A stretch of 64,000 bases of DNA from Pseudomonadota bacterium (GTDB taxonomy: Bacteria > Pseudomonadota > Gammaproteobacteria > Burkholderiales > Burkholderiaceae_B). The notes below the pieces were generated by a model. The model had not been told where the DNA came from. It saw only the letters and a program-made list of their open reading frames with translations, and ran no database searches. Every line of letters starts with the position of its first letter. Within the stretch, counting starts at the first letter, position 1. Location of the stretch: assembly GCA_023439305.1 (NCBI GenBank), contig JAEXOO010000035.1, positions 62,001-126,000 of the forward strand. The letters are read 5' to 3'. The position numbers and the translations under genes are program-made. This document shows positions 8,095-17,097 of the stretch, piece after piece.

Positions 8095-10924
8095 AGACAC
8101 TCTCAATCTACCCGATACCCCTTTCCCCATGCGCGGCGACCTGGCCAAACGAGAGCCAGGCTGGATTGCCCAGTGGGAAGAGAACAAAGTCTACGCAGCG
8201 ATCCGGCAAGCCAGCGCCGACCGTCCCAAGTTCATTCTGCACGACGGCCCGCCCTATGCCAACGGCGACATCCATATTGGTCACGCGGTCAACAAGATTC
8301 TGAAAGACATCATCGTCAAAAGCCGCAATATGTCCGGCTTTGACGCTCAGTACGTGCCCGGCTGGGATTGCCACGGCATGCCGATCGAGATCCAGATCGA
8401 AAAGAAGTTCGGCAAGAACCTGCCTGTGGCCGAAGTCCAGGCCAAGGCACGCGCCTATGCGCTGGAACAGATCGATCGCCAGCGCGCCGACTTCAAGCGC
8501 CTGGGCGTGCTGGCCGACTGGGAACGCCCGTACCTGACCATGAACTACAGCAACGAAGCCGATGAACTTCGCGTGCTGTCGCAAATCATGCAGAAGGGCT
8601 TCGTCTTTCGCGGACTGAAGCCGGTGAACTGGTGCTTTGATTGCGGCTCGGCCCTGGCCGAAGCAGAAGTCGAATATGCTGACCGCAAAGATCCGTCTGT
8701 GCACGTGGCCTTCCCCTTCGCCCAGAAAGACAAAATTGCCGCGGCCTTCGGCCTGGACAGCGTGGACGACGGCGCCATCGTCATCTGGACCACCACCCCC
8801 TGGACCATTCCCGCCAACCAGGCGCTGAACGTGCATCCCGAGATCGAGTATGCGCTCGTCAAGCTGGCTGCCCCGCGCGCCACGGGCCAATGGCTGATCC
8901 TGGCCACGGACCTGGTGGAGTCCTGCCTGCAAGACTGGGGCCTGGAAGGCACGGTGGCCGCCACGGCGCCGGGCGCCGCCCTGGATCACCTCGAATTCCG
9001 CCACCCCCTGGCCGGCGCTGACGCCGGCTATGACCGTGTCTCGCCCATTTATCTGGGCGACTACGTGACGCTGGACAGCGGCACGGGCGTGGTGCACTCG
9101 GCCCCCGCCTACGGTATTGAAGACTTCAATTCCTGCAAATCCAACGGCATGAAGGATGACGACATCCTCAAGCCCGTGCTGGGCAGCGGTCATTATGCCG
9201 AGAGCCTGCCCCTGTTCGGCGGCCAGATGATCTGGAAAGCCAATCCCCAGATCGTGGAAGCGCTACAAAACGCAGGCACTTTGCTCAAGACCGAACACTA
9301 CACGCACAGCTACATGCACTGCTGGCGCCACAAGACTCCCATCATCTACCGCGCCACCAGCCAGTGGTTCGCGGGCATGGACAAAGAAAACAGTACCGGC
9401 CGCAGCCTGCGGGAAATGGCGCTGGAAGGGATCGAACGTACGGACTTCTACCCCGCCTGGGGCCGCGCCCGCCTGCATGCCATGATCGCCAACCGGCCCG
9501 ATTGGACCCTGTCGCGTCAGCGCCAGTGGGGCGTGCCCATGGCCTTCTTCGTCCACAAGGAAACCGGCGAGCTGCATCCGCGCACGCCCGAACTGATGGA
9601 GCAGGTCGCCCAGCGCATCGAGCAACACGGCATCGAAGCCTGGCAGAACCTGGACCCACGCGAGCTGCTGGGCGATGAGGCCGACCTGTACGAAAAGAAC
9701 CGCGATACGCTGGACGTGTGGTTCGACTCCGGCACCACCCACGCCACCGTGCTGGGCGGCAAGGACCACGTCACCCACGGCTCGCACGCGGACATCCTGC
9801 AATGGCCGGCCGACCTGTACCTGGAAGGCTCGGACCAGCACCGCGGCTGGTTCCACTCTTCGCTGCTGACCGGCTGCATGCTGTACGGCCGCCCGCCCTA
9901 CAAGGCCTTGCTGACCCACGGCTTTGTGGTGGACGGCAATGGCCGCAAGATGAGCAAGTCGCTGGGCAACACCGTCGTGCCGCAGAAGATCGCCGACAGC
10001 CTGGGCGCGGAAATCATGCGTCTATGGGCCGCCTCCACCGACTACTCGGGCGAATTGTCGATTTCGGACGAAATCCTCAAGCGTGTCGTGGAAGGCTACC
10101 GCCGCATCCGCAACACCCTGAAGTTCCTGTTGGGCAACCTGGCCGACTTCAATCCGGCGGAAAACGCCGTGCCGGTGGATCAGCTGCTGGAAATCGACCG
10201 CTACGCGCTGCAGATGGCCGCGCGCATGCAATCCGAAGTCCAGGACAACTACCAGCGCTACGAATTCCACCCCATCGTGGCGCGCCTGCAGATCTTCTGC
10301 TCCGAAGATCTGGGCGCCTTCTACCTGGACATCCTGAAAGACCGCCTGTACACCACGGCACGCGACGGCCTGCCGCGCCGTTCCGCCCAGACGGCGCTCT
10401 ATCACCTGACCACCCTGCTGCTCAAGCTGATGGCCCCTATCCTGTCCTTCACGGCGGAAGAAGCCTGGAAGGACTTGCATCAAGGCCAGGTTGCCAGCGG
10501 CACCATCTTCACTGAGCTGTTCCACGTCCTGCCCGAACAGCAGGACCAGGACGCATTGGACGCCAAATGGCAACGCCTGCGCGCCATTCGGGCCGAAGCC
10601 ATGCGCCGCATCGAAGATGTGCGCAGCACTGGCGCCGTGGGCTCGTCCCTGGCGGCAGAGGTCGATATCCATGCCAGCGGCCAGGATCTGGAATGGCTGC
10701 AGTCGCTGGGCGAAGACCTGCGCTTCATGCTGATCGTTTCCCGCGCCGACGTGCATGCCGGCGAGGGCGAGCTGCGCATCGACGTCACCCCGACCGAGCA
10801 GGCCAAGTGCGAGCGCTGCTGGCATCACCGTCCGGATGTGGGCCACAGCCATGACCATCCCACGCTGTGCGGCCGCTGCGAAGACAATCTGTTTGGCGAC
10901 GGCGAAGTGCGTCACTATGCCTGA
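8084..10924 (+). CDS. ileS: Isoleucyl-tRNA synthetase
   Basis: Charges tRNA-Ile. With the ATG at 8084 the protein (946 residues) begins MDYKDTLNLP, matching the family N-terminus. An in-frame ATG at 8051 would add 11 residues inside ribF and looks less likely. Class I signatures are clear: HIGH at 64-67 (within PYANGDIHIGH) and KMSKS within NGRKMSKSLGN. The editing (CP1) domain lies between them with WTTTPWT. Near the C-terminus the two CxxC pairs CERCWHH and CGRCEDN form the zinc ribbon. It overlaps ribF by 11 bases and lspA by 8, indicating an operon with coupled translation. Confidence 0.97.
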   Translation: MDYKDTLNLPDTPFPMRGDLAKREPGWIAQWEENKVYAAIRQASADRPKFILHDGPPYANGDIHIGHAVNKILKDIIVKSRNMSGFDAQYVPGWDCHGMPIEIQIEKKFGKNLPVAEVQAKARAYALEQIDRQRADFKRLGVLADWERPYLTMNYSNEADELRVLSQIMQKGFVFRGLKPVNWCFDCGSALAEAEVEYADRKDPSVHVAFPFAQKDKIAAAFGLDSVDDGAIVIWTTTPWTIPANQALNVHPEIEYALVKLAAPRATGQWLILATDLVESCLQDWGLEGTVAATAPGAALDHLEFRHPLAGADAGYDRVSPIYLGDYVTLDSGTGVVHSAPAYGIEDFNSCKSNGMKDDDILKPVLGSGHYAESLPLFGGQMIWKANPQIVEALQNAGTLLKTEHYTHSYMHCWRHKTPIIYRATSQWFAGMDKENSTGRSLREMALEGIERTDFYPAWGRARLHAMIANRPDWTLSRQRQWGVPMAFFVHKETGELHPRTPELMEQVAQRIEQHGIEAWQNLDPRELLGDEADLYEKNRDTLDVWFDSGTTHATVLGGKDHVTHGSHADILQWPADLYLEGSDQHRGWFHSSLLTGCMLYGRPPYKALLTHGFVVDGNGRKMSKSLGNTVVPQKIADSLGAEIMRLWAASTDYSGELSISDEILKRVVEGYRRIRNTLKFLLGNLADFNPAENAVPVDQLLEIDRYALQMAARMQSEVQDNYQRYEFHPIVARLQIFCSEDLGAFYLDILKDRLYTTARDGLPRRSAQTALYHLTTLLLKLMAPILSFTAEEAWKDLHQGQVASGTIFTELFHVLPEQQDQDALDAKWQRLRAIRAEAMRRIEDVRSTGAVGSSLAAEVDIHASGQDLEWLQSLGEDLRFMLIVSRADVHAGEGELRIDVTPTEQAKCERCWHHRPDVGHSHDHPTLCGRCEDNLFGDGEVRHYA

Positions 10925-11453
10925 CCAGGACATCGCCCCTCCCGCGCCCGGGCAGGCCCGCCTGCCCGCCCGGCAGTTCTGGGCCTGGCTGGGCCTGGCG
11001 GCCCTGATCGTCGCCCTGGACCAGTGGAGCAAGTGGTATTTCAACACCCACCTGTTCTACCAGGAACGCTGGAACATCCTGCCGTTCTTCGACTTTACGC
11101 TGCTGTACAACCCCGGCGCCGCCTTCAGCTTTCTGGCCAGCGGCCAGGGCTGGCAGCGCTGGTTCTTTGTCGCCATCGCCGTGATCGCCACGGTTCTGAT
11201 CCTGACCATGCTACGCCGATCGGCCAAACAGCCCCTGTTCTGTCTGTCGCTCAGCCTGATACTGGGCGGCGCCGTCGGCAATGTGGTGGACCGTCTGCAA
11301 CACGGTCATGTCGTGGATTTCCTGCTGTTCTATTGGAATCAGTCCTACTTCCCGGCCTTCAATATCGCTGACGTCGCTATCAGCTGCGGCGCCATCCTGC
11401 TGGTCCTGGACGAGTTCCTGCGCATGCGCCGCAACAAACGGCGTACCGCCTGA
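10917..11453 (+). CDS. lspA: Lipoprotein signal peptidase (signal peptidase II)
   Basis: Inner-membrane aspartyl peptidase that removes the signal peptide of prolipoproteins after diacylglyceryl addition. The 178-residue protein has four hydrophobic segments and the conserved blocks LDQWSKW, NPGAAFSFL, GNVVDRL and FNIADVAI. The last two contain the catalytic aspartates. The ATG at 10917 overlaps the end of ileS by 8 bases. Substrates encoded in this window include PqiC, the META-domain lipoprotein and the M48 lipoprotein. Confidence 0.96.
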   Translation: MPDQDIAPPAPGQARLPARQFWAWLGLAALIVALDQWSKWYFNTHLFYQERWNILPFFDFTLLYNPGAAFSFLASGQGWQRWFFVAIAVIATVLILTMLRRSAKQPLFCLSLSLILGGAVGNVVDRLQHGHVVDFLLFYWNQSYFPAFNIADVAISCGAILLVLDEFLRMRRNKRRTA

Positions 11454-11470
11454 TTCTGCAAGGAGCCTGC

Positions 11471-12655
11471 ATGCTCGCCAACAAAAAACTGGTCTTCGGC
11501 ATCAGCGGCGGCATCGCCGCCTACAAGACGGCGGAACTGCTGCGCCGCACCCAGGAGCTGGGCGCGCAAATCGATGTCGTCATGACGGAATCGGCCACGC
11601 GCTTCATCACGCCGGTGACCTTCCAGGCCTTGTCAGGTCGGCCCGTCTATACGGATCTCTGGGATGCGCGTGTGCCCAACAATATGGCGCACATTCAGCT
11701 CAGTCGCCAGGCCGATGCCATTCTGGTGGCGCCCGCCAGCACCAATTTCATGGCCAGGCTGGCGCAGGGCATGGCCGACGATCTGCTCAGCACCTTGTGC
11801 ATCGCCCGCGGCCTGTGCCCGCTGCTGATCGCACCGGCCATGAACCGTGAAATGTGGCTGCACCCGGCCACTCAGCGCAACGTCGAACAGTTGCGCCGCG
11901 ACGGCGTCCATATTCTGGGCCCCGGCAGCGGCGATCAAGCCTGCGGCGAAACCGGCGACGGCCGCATGCTGGAGCCGCCTCAATTGCTGGCCGAGCTGGT
12001 CGCCTTCTTTCAGCCCAAGCGACTGGCTGGCAAGCGCGTTCTGATCACAGCCGGCCCCACGTCCGAGCCCATTGATCCGGTGCGCGTCATCAGCAATCGC
12101 TCTTCGGGCAAGATGGGCTATGCCATCGCCCGCGCCGCGCAAGAGGCAGGCGCGCAGGTCACCCTCATCTCCGGCCCGGTGGCGCTGGATACGCCTTACG
12201 GCGTGCAACGCATCTCTGTGGAAACCGCGCGCCAGATGCACTCTGCCGTCATGGCCCAGGCCGCTCAAGCGGATGTGTTCATCGGGGTAGCGGCCGTGGC
12301 CGACTGGTACGTCAGCAATTCCAGTGATCGCAAGATCAAGAAAACCGCCGACCAGGCCACGCCGCAACTGGAGTTCAGTCCCAACCCGGACATTCTGGCC
12401 GAGGTCGCCGCCCTGCCCGACGGCCCTTTCTGCGTCGGCTTTGCCGCCGAGACCGACAATCTGCTCGAACATGCCCAGGCCAAGCGCCAACGCAAGAACG
12501 TTCCCCTGCTGGTGGGCAATCTCGCACAGCGCGCCATGAACGCCGATGACACCGAACTGGTGCTGTTCGACGAGCATGGCCACACCCACTGGCCCGCACA
12601 GGACAAGCTGCTGGCGGCCCGCGAGCTGATCCGAGCCATCGCCCAGCGTCTCTGA
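11471..12655 (+). CDS. coaBC: Bifunctional phosphopantothenoylcysteine decarboxylase / phosphopantothenate-cysteine ligase
   Basis: Two consecutive steps of coenzyme A synthesis. The N-terminal FMN-dependent decarboxylase half shows SGGIAAYK, PASTNFMA, PAMNREMW and the active-site Cys in QACGETGDGRM. The C-terminal ligase half begins near residue 185 with ITAGPTSEPIDPVR and continues with NRSSGKMGYAIA. A strong AAGGAG ribosome site precedes the ATG. It follows lspA by 17 bases and ends with a strong terminator, so it probably closes the ribF-ileS-lspA-coaBC unit. Confidence 0.96.
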   Translation: MLANKKLVFGISGGIAAYKTAELLRRTQELGAQIDVVMTESATRFITPVTFQALSGRPVYTDLWDARVPNNMAHIQLSRQADAILVAPASTNFMARLAQGMADDLLSTLCIARGLCPLLIAPAMNREMWLHPATQRNVEQLRRDGVHILGPGSGDQACGETGDGRMLEPPQLLAELVAFFQPKRLAGKRVLITAGPTSEPIDPVRVISNRSSGKMGYAIARAAQEAGAQVTLISGPVALDTPYGVQRISVETARQMHSAVMAQAAQADVFIGVAAVADWYVSNSSDRKIKKTADQATPQLEFSPNPDILAEVAALPDGPFCVGFAAETDNLLEHAQAKRQRKNVPLLVGNLAQRAMNADDTELVLFDEHGHTHWPAQDKLLAARELIRAIAQRL

Positions 12656-12675
12656 TTTTCATTTCCCATCATTGC

Positions 12676-12710
12676 GGGCGGCGCCAAATCCTGTGCGCCG
12701 CCCTTCTTTT
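12676..12710 (+). terminator. Terminator after coaBC
   Basis: Perfect 9-bp stem GGGCGGCGC / GCGCCGCCC, 10-base loop, then TTCTTTT. It separates coaBC from dut. Confidence 0.8.
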
Positions 12711-12726
12711 AGTAGGATGCCCACAC

Positions 12727-13188
12727 ATGCATCGCCGTATTGAAGCCCGTATCGTCAACGACCTGCTGGGTGCTGCCATTGAAACGCCCAGCTACGCCAC
12801 CGACGGTTCCGCCGCCATGGACCTGCGCGCCTGCATCGCCGAACCCTTCACGCTGCCCGCGGGCGGGCGCAGCCTGGTCAAGACCGGCCTGGCCATCAAT
12901 ATGATGGACCCCGGCCTGGTGGCAATCGTAGCCTCGCGTTCCGGCCTGTCCCTGAAACACGGCGTGCGTGTGGCCCAGGGCATCGGCGTCATCGACGCCG
13001 ATTACCACGGTGAGATCGGCGTGATCCTGGCCAATGACAGCGACGTCGACTACGTGATCCAGCCGGGCGAGCGCATCGCCCAACTGATGTTCCAGCCCGT
13101 GGTGCAGGTGGCTTTGCAGTTCGTGAATGAATTCTCCACTGAGACCGAGCGCGGCACAGGCGGATTCGGCAGCACGGGCAAGAGCTGA
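12727..13188 (+). CDS. dut: dUTP diphosphatase (dUTPase)
   Basis: Hydrolyses dUTP to dUMP, keeping uracil out of DNA and feeding dTMP synthesis. The five trimeric-dUTPase motifs are visible in order: GSAAMDLRA, RSGLSLKHGV, GVIDADYHGEIGV, PGERIAQLMF and the C-terminal P-loop-like RGTGGFGSTG. At 153 residues the length is normal. It stands just after a terminator and only 17 bases from it, so its promoter must overlap the end of coaBC or the hairpin, or it depends on read-through. Dut is often a neighbour of coaBC in Proteobacteria. Confidence 0.96.
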   Translation: MHRRIEARIVNDLLGAAIETPSYATDGSAAMDLRACIAEPFTLPAGGRSLVKTGLAINMMDPGLVAIVASRSGLSLKHGVRVAQGIGVIDADYHGEIGVILANDSDVDYVIQPGERIAQLMFQPVVQVALQFVNEFSTETERGTGGFGSTGKS

Positions 13189-13317
13189 TTTTCTTGACGT
13201 TCCGCATATCCGCAAAGACAGGGGCTGACTGGACAGCTTAAGCGGATTCCGGCTTGATGTGTCAGAGCCTGACACCTAGTAGGTAATGCAGCATAAAGCC
13301 GCCCAAATTCCAAGAAG

Positions 13318-13354
13318 AAAAGCCAATCAACCCAAAGGCCGATTGGCTTTTTTT
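13318..13354. terminator. Bidirectional terminator between dut and livF
   Basis: Stem AAAAGCCAATC / GATTGGCTTTT around a 12-base loop, with T runs usable from both strands. It separates the convergent dut (plus) and livF (minus) transcripts. Confidence 0.88.
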
Positions 13355-13383
13355 CATCACCGGCCACAAGGGCCTGTACAGCA

Positions 13384-14121
13384 TCACGCTGCGAAGTCTT
13401 CCTCGCCCAGATAGGCTGCCCGCACCTTGGGATCGTGCAGCAACTGGGAGGCCGGGCCTTCCAGGATGATGCGCCCCGACTCCATGACATAGCCACGGTC
13501 GCCAAGCTCCAAGGCCAGACGAGCGTTCTGCTCGATCAGCAAAACGGTAACGCCTTCCTTGGCGATGTCCTGGATCAGACCGAAGATACGCTCGACCATG
13601 ATGGGCGCCAGGCCCATGGACGGCTCGTCCAGCAGCAGCAAATCGGGTCGGGAAATCATGGCGCGGCCCATGGCCACCATCTGCTGCTCACCGCCGGACA
13701 AGGTGCCCGCCGACTGCTTCTTGCGTTCGGCCAGGCGCGGGAACAGCGTATAGACCCGCTCCATATCCTGACGCACCTGGGCGTCATCACGCCGCGTATA
13801 GGCGCCCATGGCCAGATTTTCTTCGATGGTCAACTGCCCGAAAATGCCTCGCCCTTCGGGCACCATGACCAGACCGCGCCGTACCAACTGGTGCGAAGGC
13901 ATGCCCACAATGCTCTGGCCCTGATAATCGATATGCCCCGCCGCCACAGGCACCAGGCCGCAAATCGCGCGCAACGTCGTGCTCTTGCCGGCGCCATTGG
14001 CGCCGATCAGGCACACCAGCTCGCCCTTGCCCACCTGCAGGTTCATGTCTCGCACGGCGCGTATGCCGCCATAGGCGACATCCAGGCCTCGTATATCCAG
14101 CATCAACGGTTGTGCGCTCAT
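13384..14121 (-). CDS. livF: Branched-chain amino acid ABC transporter, ATP-binding protein LivF
   Basis: One of two cytoplasmic ATPases that power the Liv importer. Walker A GANGAGKST (about residues 38-46), signature LSGGEQQM and Walker B LLLLDEPSMGL are intact. The short D-loop region after MGLAPIMVERIF is typical of LivF rather than LivG. Its ATG overlaps the livG stop by four bases. It is the last gene of the livKHMGF unit. Confidence 0.93.
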   Translation of the reverse strand: MSAQPLMLDIRGLDVAYGGIRAVRDMNLQVGKGELVCLIGANGAGKSTTLRAICGLVPVAAGHIDYQGQSIVGMPSHQLVRRGLVMVPEGRGIFGQLTIEENLAMGAYTRRDDAQVRQDMERVYTLFPRLAERKKQSAGTLSGGEQQMVAMGRAMISRPDLLLLDEPSMGLAPIMVERIFGLIQDIAKEGVTVLLIEQNARLALELGDRGYVMESGRIILEGPASQLLHDPKVRAAYLGEEDFAA

Positions 14122-14963
14122 GCCTGTTCCTCCTGAGTAGCAACGGTAACGCCCAGTTCCTTGGCGGCGCCCGCCCCCAGGTAAGCCTCGATCACACGGG
14201 GATTGTGCTGAACCTCAGCCGGCTTGCCCTCGGCCAGCACCTTGCCGTATTCCAGCACCAGCACCCGGTCGCACAGCCCCATCACCAACTTCATATCGTG
14301 CTCGATCAGCAGCACCGTGACGCCATCGTTGCGGATTTTCTCAATCAACTGGCGCAGCACCACGGTTTCGGATGGGTTCATGCCCGCCGCCGGCTCATCG
14401 AGCGCCAGCAAAGTGGGTTCGGTCGCCAGGGCGCGGGCGATTTCCAGACGGCGCTGATCGCCGTATGACAGTGAACGCGCAATATCGTTGGCGCGTTCGA
14501 CAATGCCCACGTATTCCAGCAGCTCGTAGGCGCGCGCCTCGATCTGCTCTTCTTCCTGCCGAGTGGCGCGATTGCGCAGCACCGCGCCCAGCACACCGGC
14601 GTGTGTGCGCACATGCCGGCCTATCATGACGTTTTCCAGCGCCGACAAATTGCCAAACAGCCGTATGTTCTGGAACGTGCGGGCAAAGCCGGCGGCGGCA
14701 ATCTGATGCGGCTTGTAGTCAGTCAGCACATGACCGGCAAAGTCGCAACGGCCCGACTCGGGCACATATAGCCCCGTCATGACGTTGAACAAGGTTGTCT
14801 TGCCGGCGCCGTTCGGGCCGATAAGGCCGTAGATGTCGCCCTGGCGTATGCTGAAGCTGACATCGGACAAGGCCTGCAGGCCGCCAAAGCGCTTGGACAG
14901 GCCGTTGGCCTGCAAGAGCACCTCGCCCTTGCCCACAGGCTGTTTGTTGACGATTGCGCTCAT
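14118..14963 (-). CDS. livG: Branched-chain amino acid ABC transporter, ATP-binding protein LivG
   Basis: Second ATPase of the importer. Walker A GPNGAGKTTLFN, signature LSYGDQRRLEIAR and Walker B LLALDEPAAGMNPSE are present. The LSYGDQ variant of the signature and the AAGMNP tail are characteristic of LivG. At 281 residues it is a little longer than many homologues because of an N-terminal SAIVNKQPVGKGE leader. It overlaps livM upstream and livF downstream by four bases each, so translation of the run is probably coupled. Confidence 0.93.
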   Translation of the reverse strand: MSAIVNKQPVGKGEVLLQANGLSKRFGGLQALSDVSFSIRQGDIYGLIGPNGAGKTTLFNVMTGLYVPESGRCDFAGHVLTDYKPHQIAAAGFARTFQNIRLFGNLSALENVMIGRHVRTHAGVLGAVLRNRATRQEEEQIEARAYELLEYVGIVERANDIARSLSYGDQRRLEIARALATEPTLLALDEPAAGMNPSETVVLRQLIEKIRNDGVTVLLIEHDMKLVMGLCDRVLVLEYGKVLAEGKPAEVQHNPRVIEAYLGAGAAKELGVTVATQEEQA

Positions 14964-16042
14964 GCCTGGGACTCCCTCATTTTGCGTTCACGACGGCGCA
15001 CGGCCGACGGCCACAGTCCTTCGGGTCGGTAGATCATGACCAGAACGAGCGCAAAACCGAACAACAGCATGCGTATGCCGTCCGGATCCAGAATCACGTC
15101 CCCGAATACACTTTGCTGCAGCGGCACGACCACGGCGCGCAGCAACTCAGGAAAGACCGACAGCAGGATGGCGCCCACGATCACGCCCGGAATATGGCCC
15201 ATGCCGCCCAGCACCACCATGCACAGCACGGAAATGGATTCGGTCAGACTGAAGCTTTCGGGGCTGACGAATCCCTGCATGGACGCAAACAGTCCGCCTG
15301 CCACGCCGCCAAAGGTGGCGCCCATCGCAAACGCCAGGAGTTTGACATTGCGCGTATTGATGCCCATGGCCTTGGCTGCGATCTCGTCTTCGCGGATGGC
15401 TTCCCAGGCGCGGCCGATGCGCGAATGCTGCAGACGCACGCAGACAAACACGATCAGCAGCGTAATAGCCAACAGCAGAAAGTAATATTTTTCCGGCCCG
15501 GTAATGCGTATGCCGAAGAAGGTTTCCGCCCGTCCGAAGACGAACTCGCCGATCTTGAACGTGTCTACACGGTTGATGCCCTGTGGCCCATTGGTGATGT
15601 TGATCGGCGCATCCAGGTTGTTCATGAAAATGCGGATGATCTCGCCAAATCCCAAGGTGACAATGGCCAGGTAGTCGCCACGCAATTTCAGCACCGGAAA
15701 ACCCAGCAGCACGCCGAAAAAAGCCGCCAGCATGATGCCAGCCGGCATCACGATCCAGAACGGCAGATGCAGGCCGAAATGCGGCGAGGCCAGCATGGCC
15801 CAGATGTAGGCGCCGACGGCATAGAACGCGATATAACCCAGGTCCAGCAGGCCGGCAAAACCCACCACGATGTTCAGCCCCAAGGCCAGCATGACATACA
15901 GCAAGGCGAAGTTCAGGGTGCGGATCCAGCTCTGGCCCGCCATGCCCAACACAAAAGGCAGCACAGCCAGCACCACGCCGATCAGCAGCGCGCCCAGCCA
16001 GACGCGCATCGGTACAGGCTCTTTTTTATTCAAAACGCTCAT
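14960..16042 (-). CDS. livM: Branched-chain amino acid ABC transporter permease LivM
   Basis: Inner-membrane permease with about ten hydrophobic segments between residues 10 and 330. Family blocks GLNIVVGFAGLLDLGYIAF and the cytoplasmic EAA-like loop AWEAIREDEIAAKAMGIN are visible. The latter contacts the ATPases. At 360 residues it is normal. The C-terminus RREREMRE-like tail is basic. It overlaps livH and livG by four bases. Confidence 0.92.
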   Translation of the reverse strand: MSVLNKKEPVPMRVWLGALLIGVVLAVLPFVLGMAGQSWIRTLNFALLYVMLALGLNIVVGFAGLLDLGYIAFYAVGAYIWAMLASPHFGLHLPFWIVMPAGIMLAAFFGVLLGFPVLKLRGDYLAIVTLGFGEIIRIFMNNLDAPINITNGPQGINRVDTFKIGEFVFGRAETFFGIRITGPEKYYFLLLAITLLIVFVCVRLQHSRIGRAWEAIREDEIAAKAMGINTRNVKLLAFAMGATFGGVAGGLFASMQGFVSPESFSLTESISVLCMVVLGGMGHIPGVIVGAILLSVFPELLRAVVVPLQQSVFGDVILDPDGIRMLLFGFALVLVMIYRPEGLWPSAVRRRERKMRESQA

Positions 16043-16971
16043 GCCCGGTCTCCTACACGTTCACCCAGCAAGCCGGATGGACGGAAAATCAGCACCAGAA
16101 TGAGTACGATGAACGAGAACACATCCTGATAATTGCTGCCGAACACACCGTTGGTGAGATCGCCGATATATCCCGCGCCTAAGGCTTCGATCAGGCCCAG
16201 CAGCAGACCGCCCAGCATGGCGCCGCCCAGATTGCCGATCCCGCCCAGCACGGCGGCCGTGAAGGCCTTCAGACCCAGCATGAAGCCCATGGTGTACTGG
16301 GCCACGCCGTAATAGGTGACGATCATGACGCCGGCCACGGCCGCCAGGGCGGAGCCGATCAGAAAGGCGGCGGAAATGACGGTATTGATATTCACACCCA
16401 TCAGGCCGGCCACTTCGCGGTTCTGTGCCGTCGCGCGCATGGCGGTGCCCAGACGCGTGCGGTGCACCAATGCCATCAGTCCGACCATGATGAGAGCGGC
16501 GCCGCCGATGATCAGGATCTGCAGCAGACTGATGCGTGCTTCCCCAAGCTGGAACACCATGGGCTCGATGATGTGCGGAAAGCTCAGGTAATTGCGGCCC
16601 CAGACCATCATGGCCAGATTCTGGACAATAAAAGAGACGCCGATGGCCGTGATGAGCGCAGCCAGGCGCGGCGCACGGCGCAAGGGGCGATAGGCATAGC
16701 GCTCTGCTGTCCAGCCTATGGCCATGCAGGCGGGAATGGCGGCCATCAGGGCCAGGCCAACGGCCAGCCAGGCCGACATGCCGGCCGGATCCGCGCCCAC
16801 CAAGGACAGCACCACCGTGGTCGCCAGCATGGCGCCCACCATGACCACGTCGCCGTGGGCAAAGTTGATCAGGCCGATGATCCCGTAGACCATGGTATAG
16901 CCCAGCGCCACCAGCGCATAGACACTACCTACGGTCAGCCCGTTGATGATTTGTTGTATCAGAATTTCCAT
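16039..16971 (-). CDS. livH: Branched-chain amino acid ABC transporter permease LivH
   Basis: Second permease subunit. The start was set at 16971 (MEILIQQIINGLTVGSVYAL), which matches LivH N-termini and gives 310 residues. The frame extends a further 33 codons upstream, but that part is unlike the family and overlaps an intergenic hairpin. Hydrophobic segments cover most of the protein, with NFAHGDVVMVGA near residue 40 and the ATPase-contact loop TRLGTAMRATAQN. Confidence 0.92.
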   Translation of the reverse strand: MEILIQQIINGLTVGSVYALVALGYTMVYGIIGLINFAHGDVVMVGAMLATTVVLSLVGADPAGMSAWLAVGLALMAAIPACMAIGWTAERYAYRPLRRAPRLAALITAIGVSFIVQNLAMMVWGRNYLSFPHIIEPMVFQLGEARISLLQILIIGGAALIMVGLMALVHRTRLGTAMRATAQNREVAGLMGVNINTVISAAFLIGSALAAVAGVMIVTYYGVAQYTMGFMLGLKAFTAAVLGGIGNLGGAMLGGLLLGLIEALGAGYIGDLTNGVFGSNYQDVFSFIVLILVLIFRPSGLLGERVGDRA

Positions 16972-17061
16972 AGCCAAGGGCTCGCAGTCGTTTCCCGGAA
17001 ACTGCGCCGCAGCCAGGCTACGGAACAGCGGGTGCCGGCCTCCCCCGGGGAACCGGCAGGC

Positions 17062-17086
17062 GAGCCGCACGCTCAGCGTGCGGCTC
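17062..17086 (-). promoter_or_regulatory. Perfect 11-bp hairpin between livK and livH
   Basis: GAGCCGCACGC, a three-base loop, then GCGTGCGGCTC. There is no T run after it on the minus strand. It sits 12 bases after the livK stop and 91 bases before livH. Such a hairpin is expected to protect the livK message from 3' decay, so that the binding protein is made in excess over the permeases. That role is inferred. Confidence 0.7.
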
Positions 17087-17097
17087 CAAAGCAGGAC

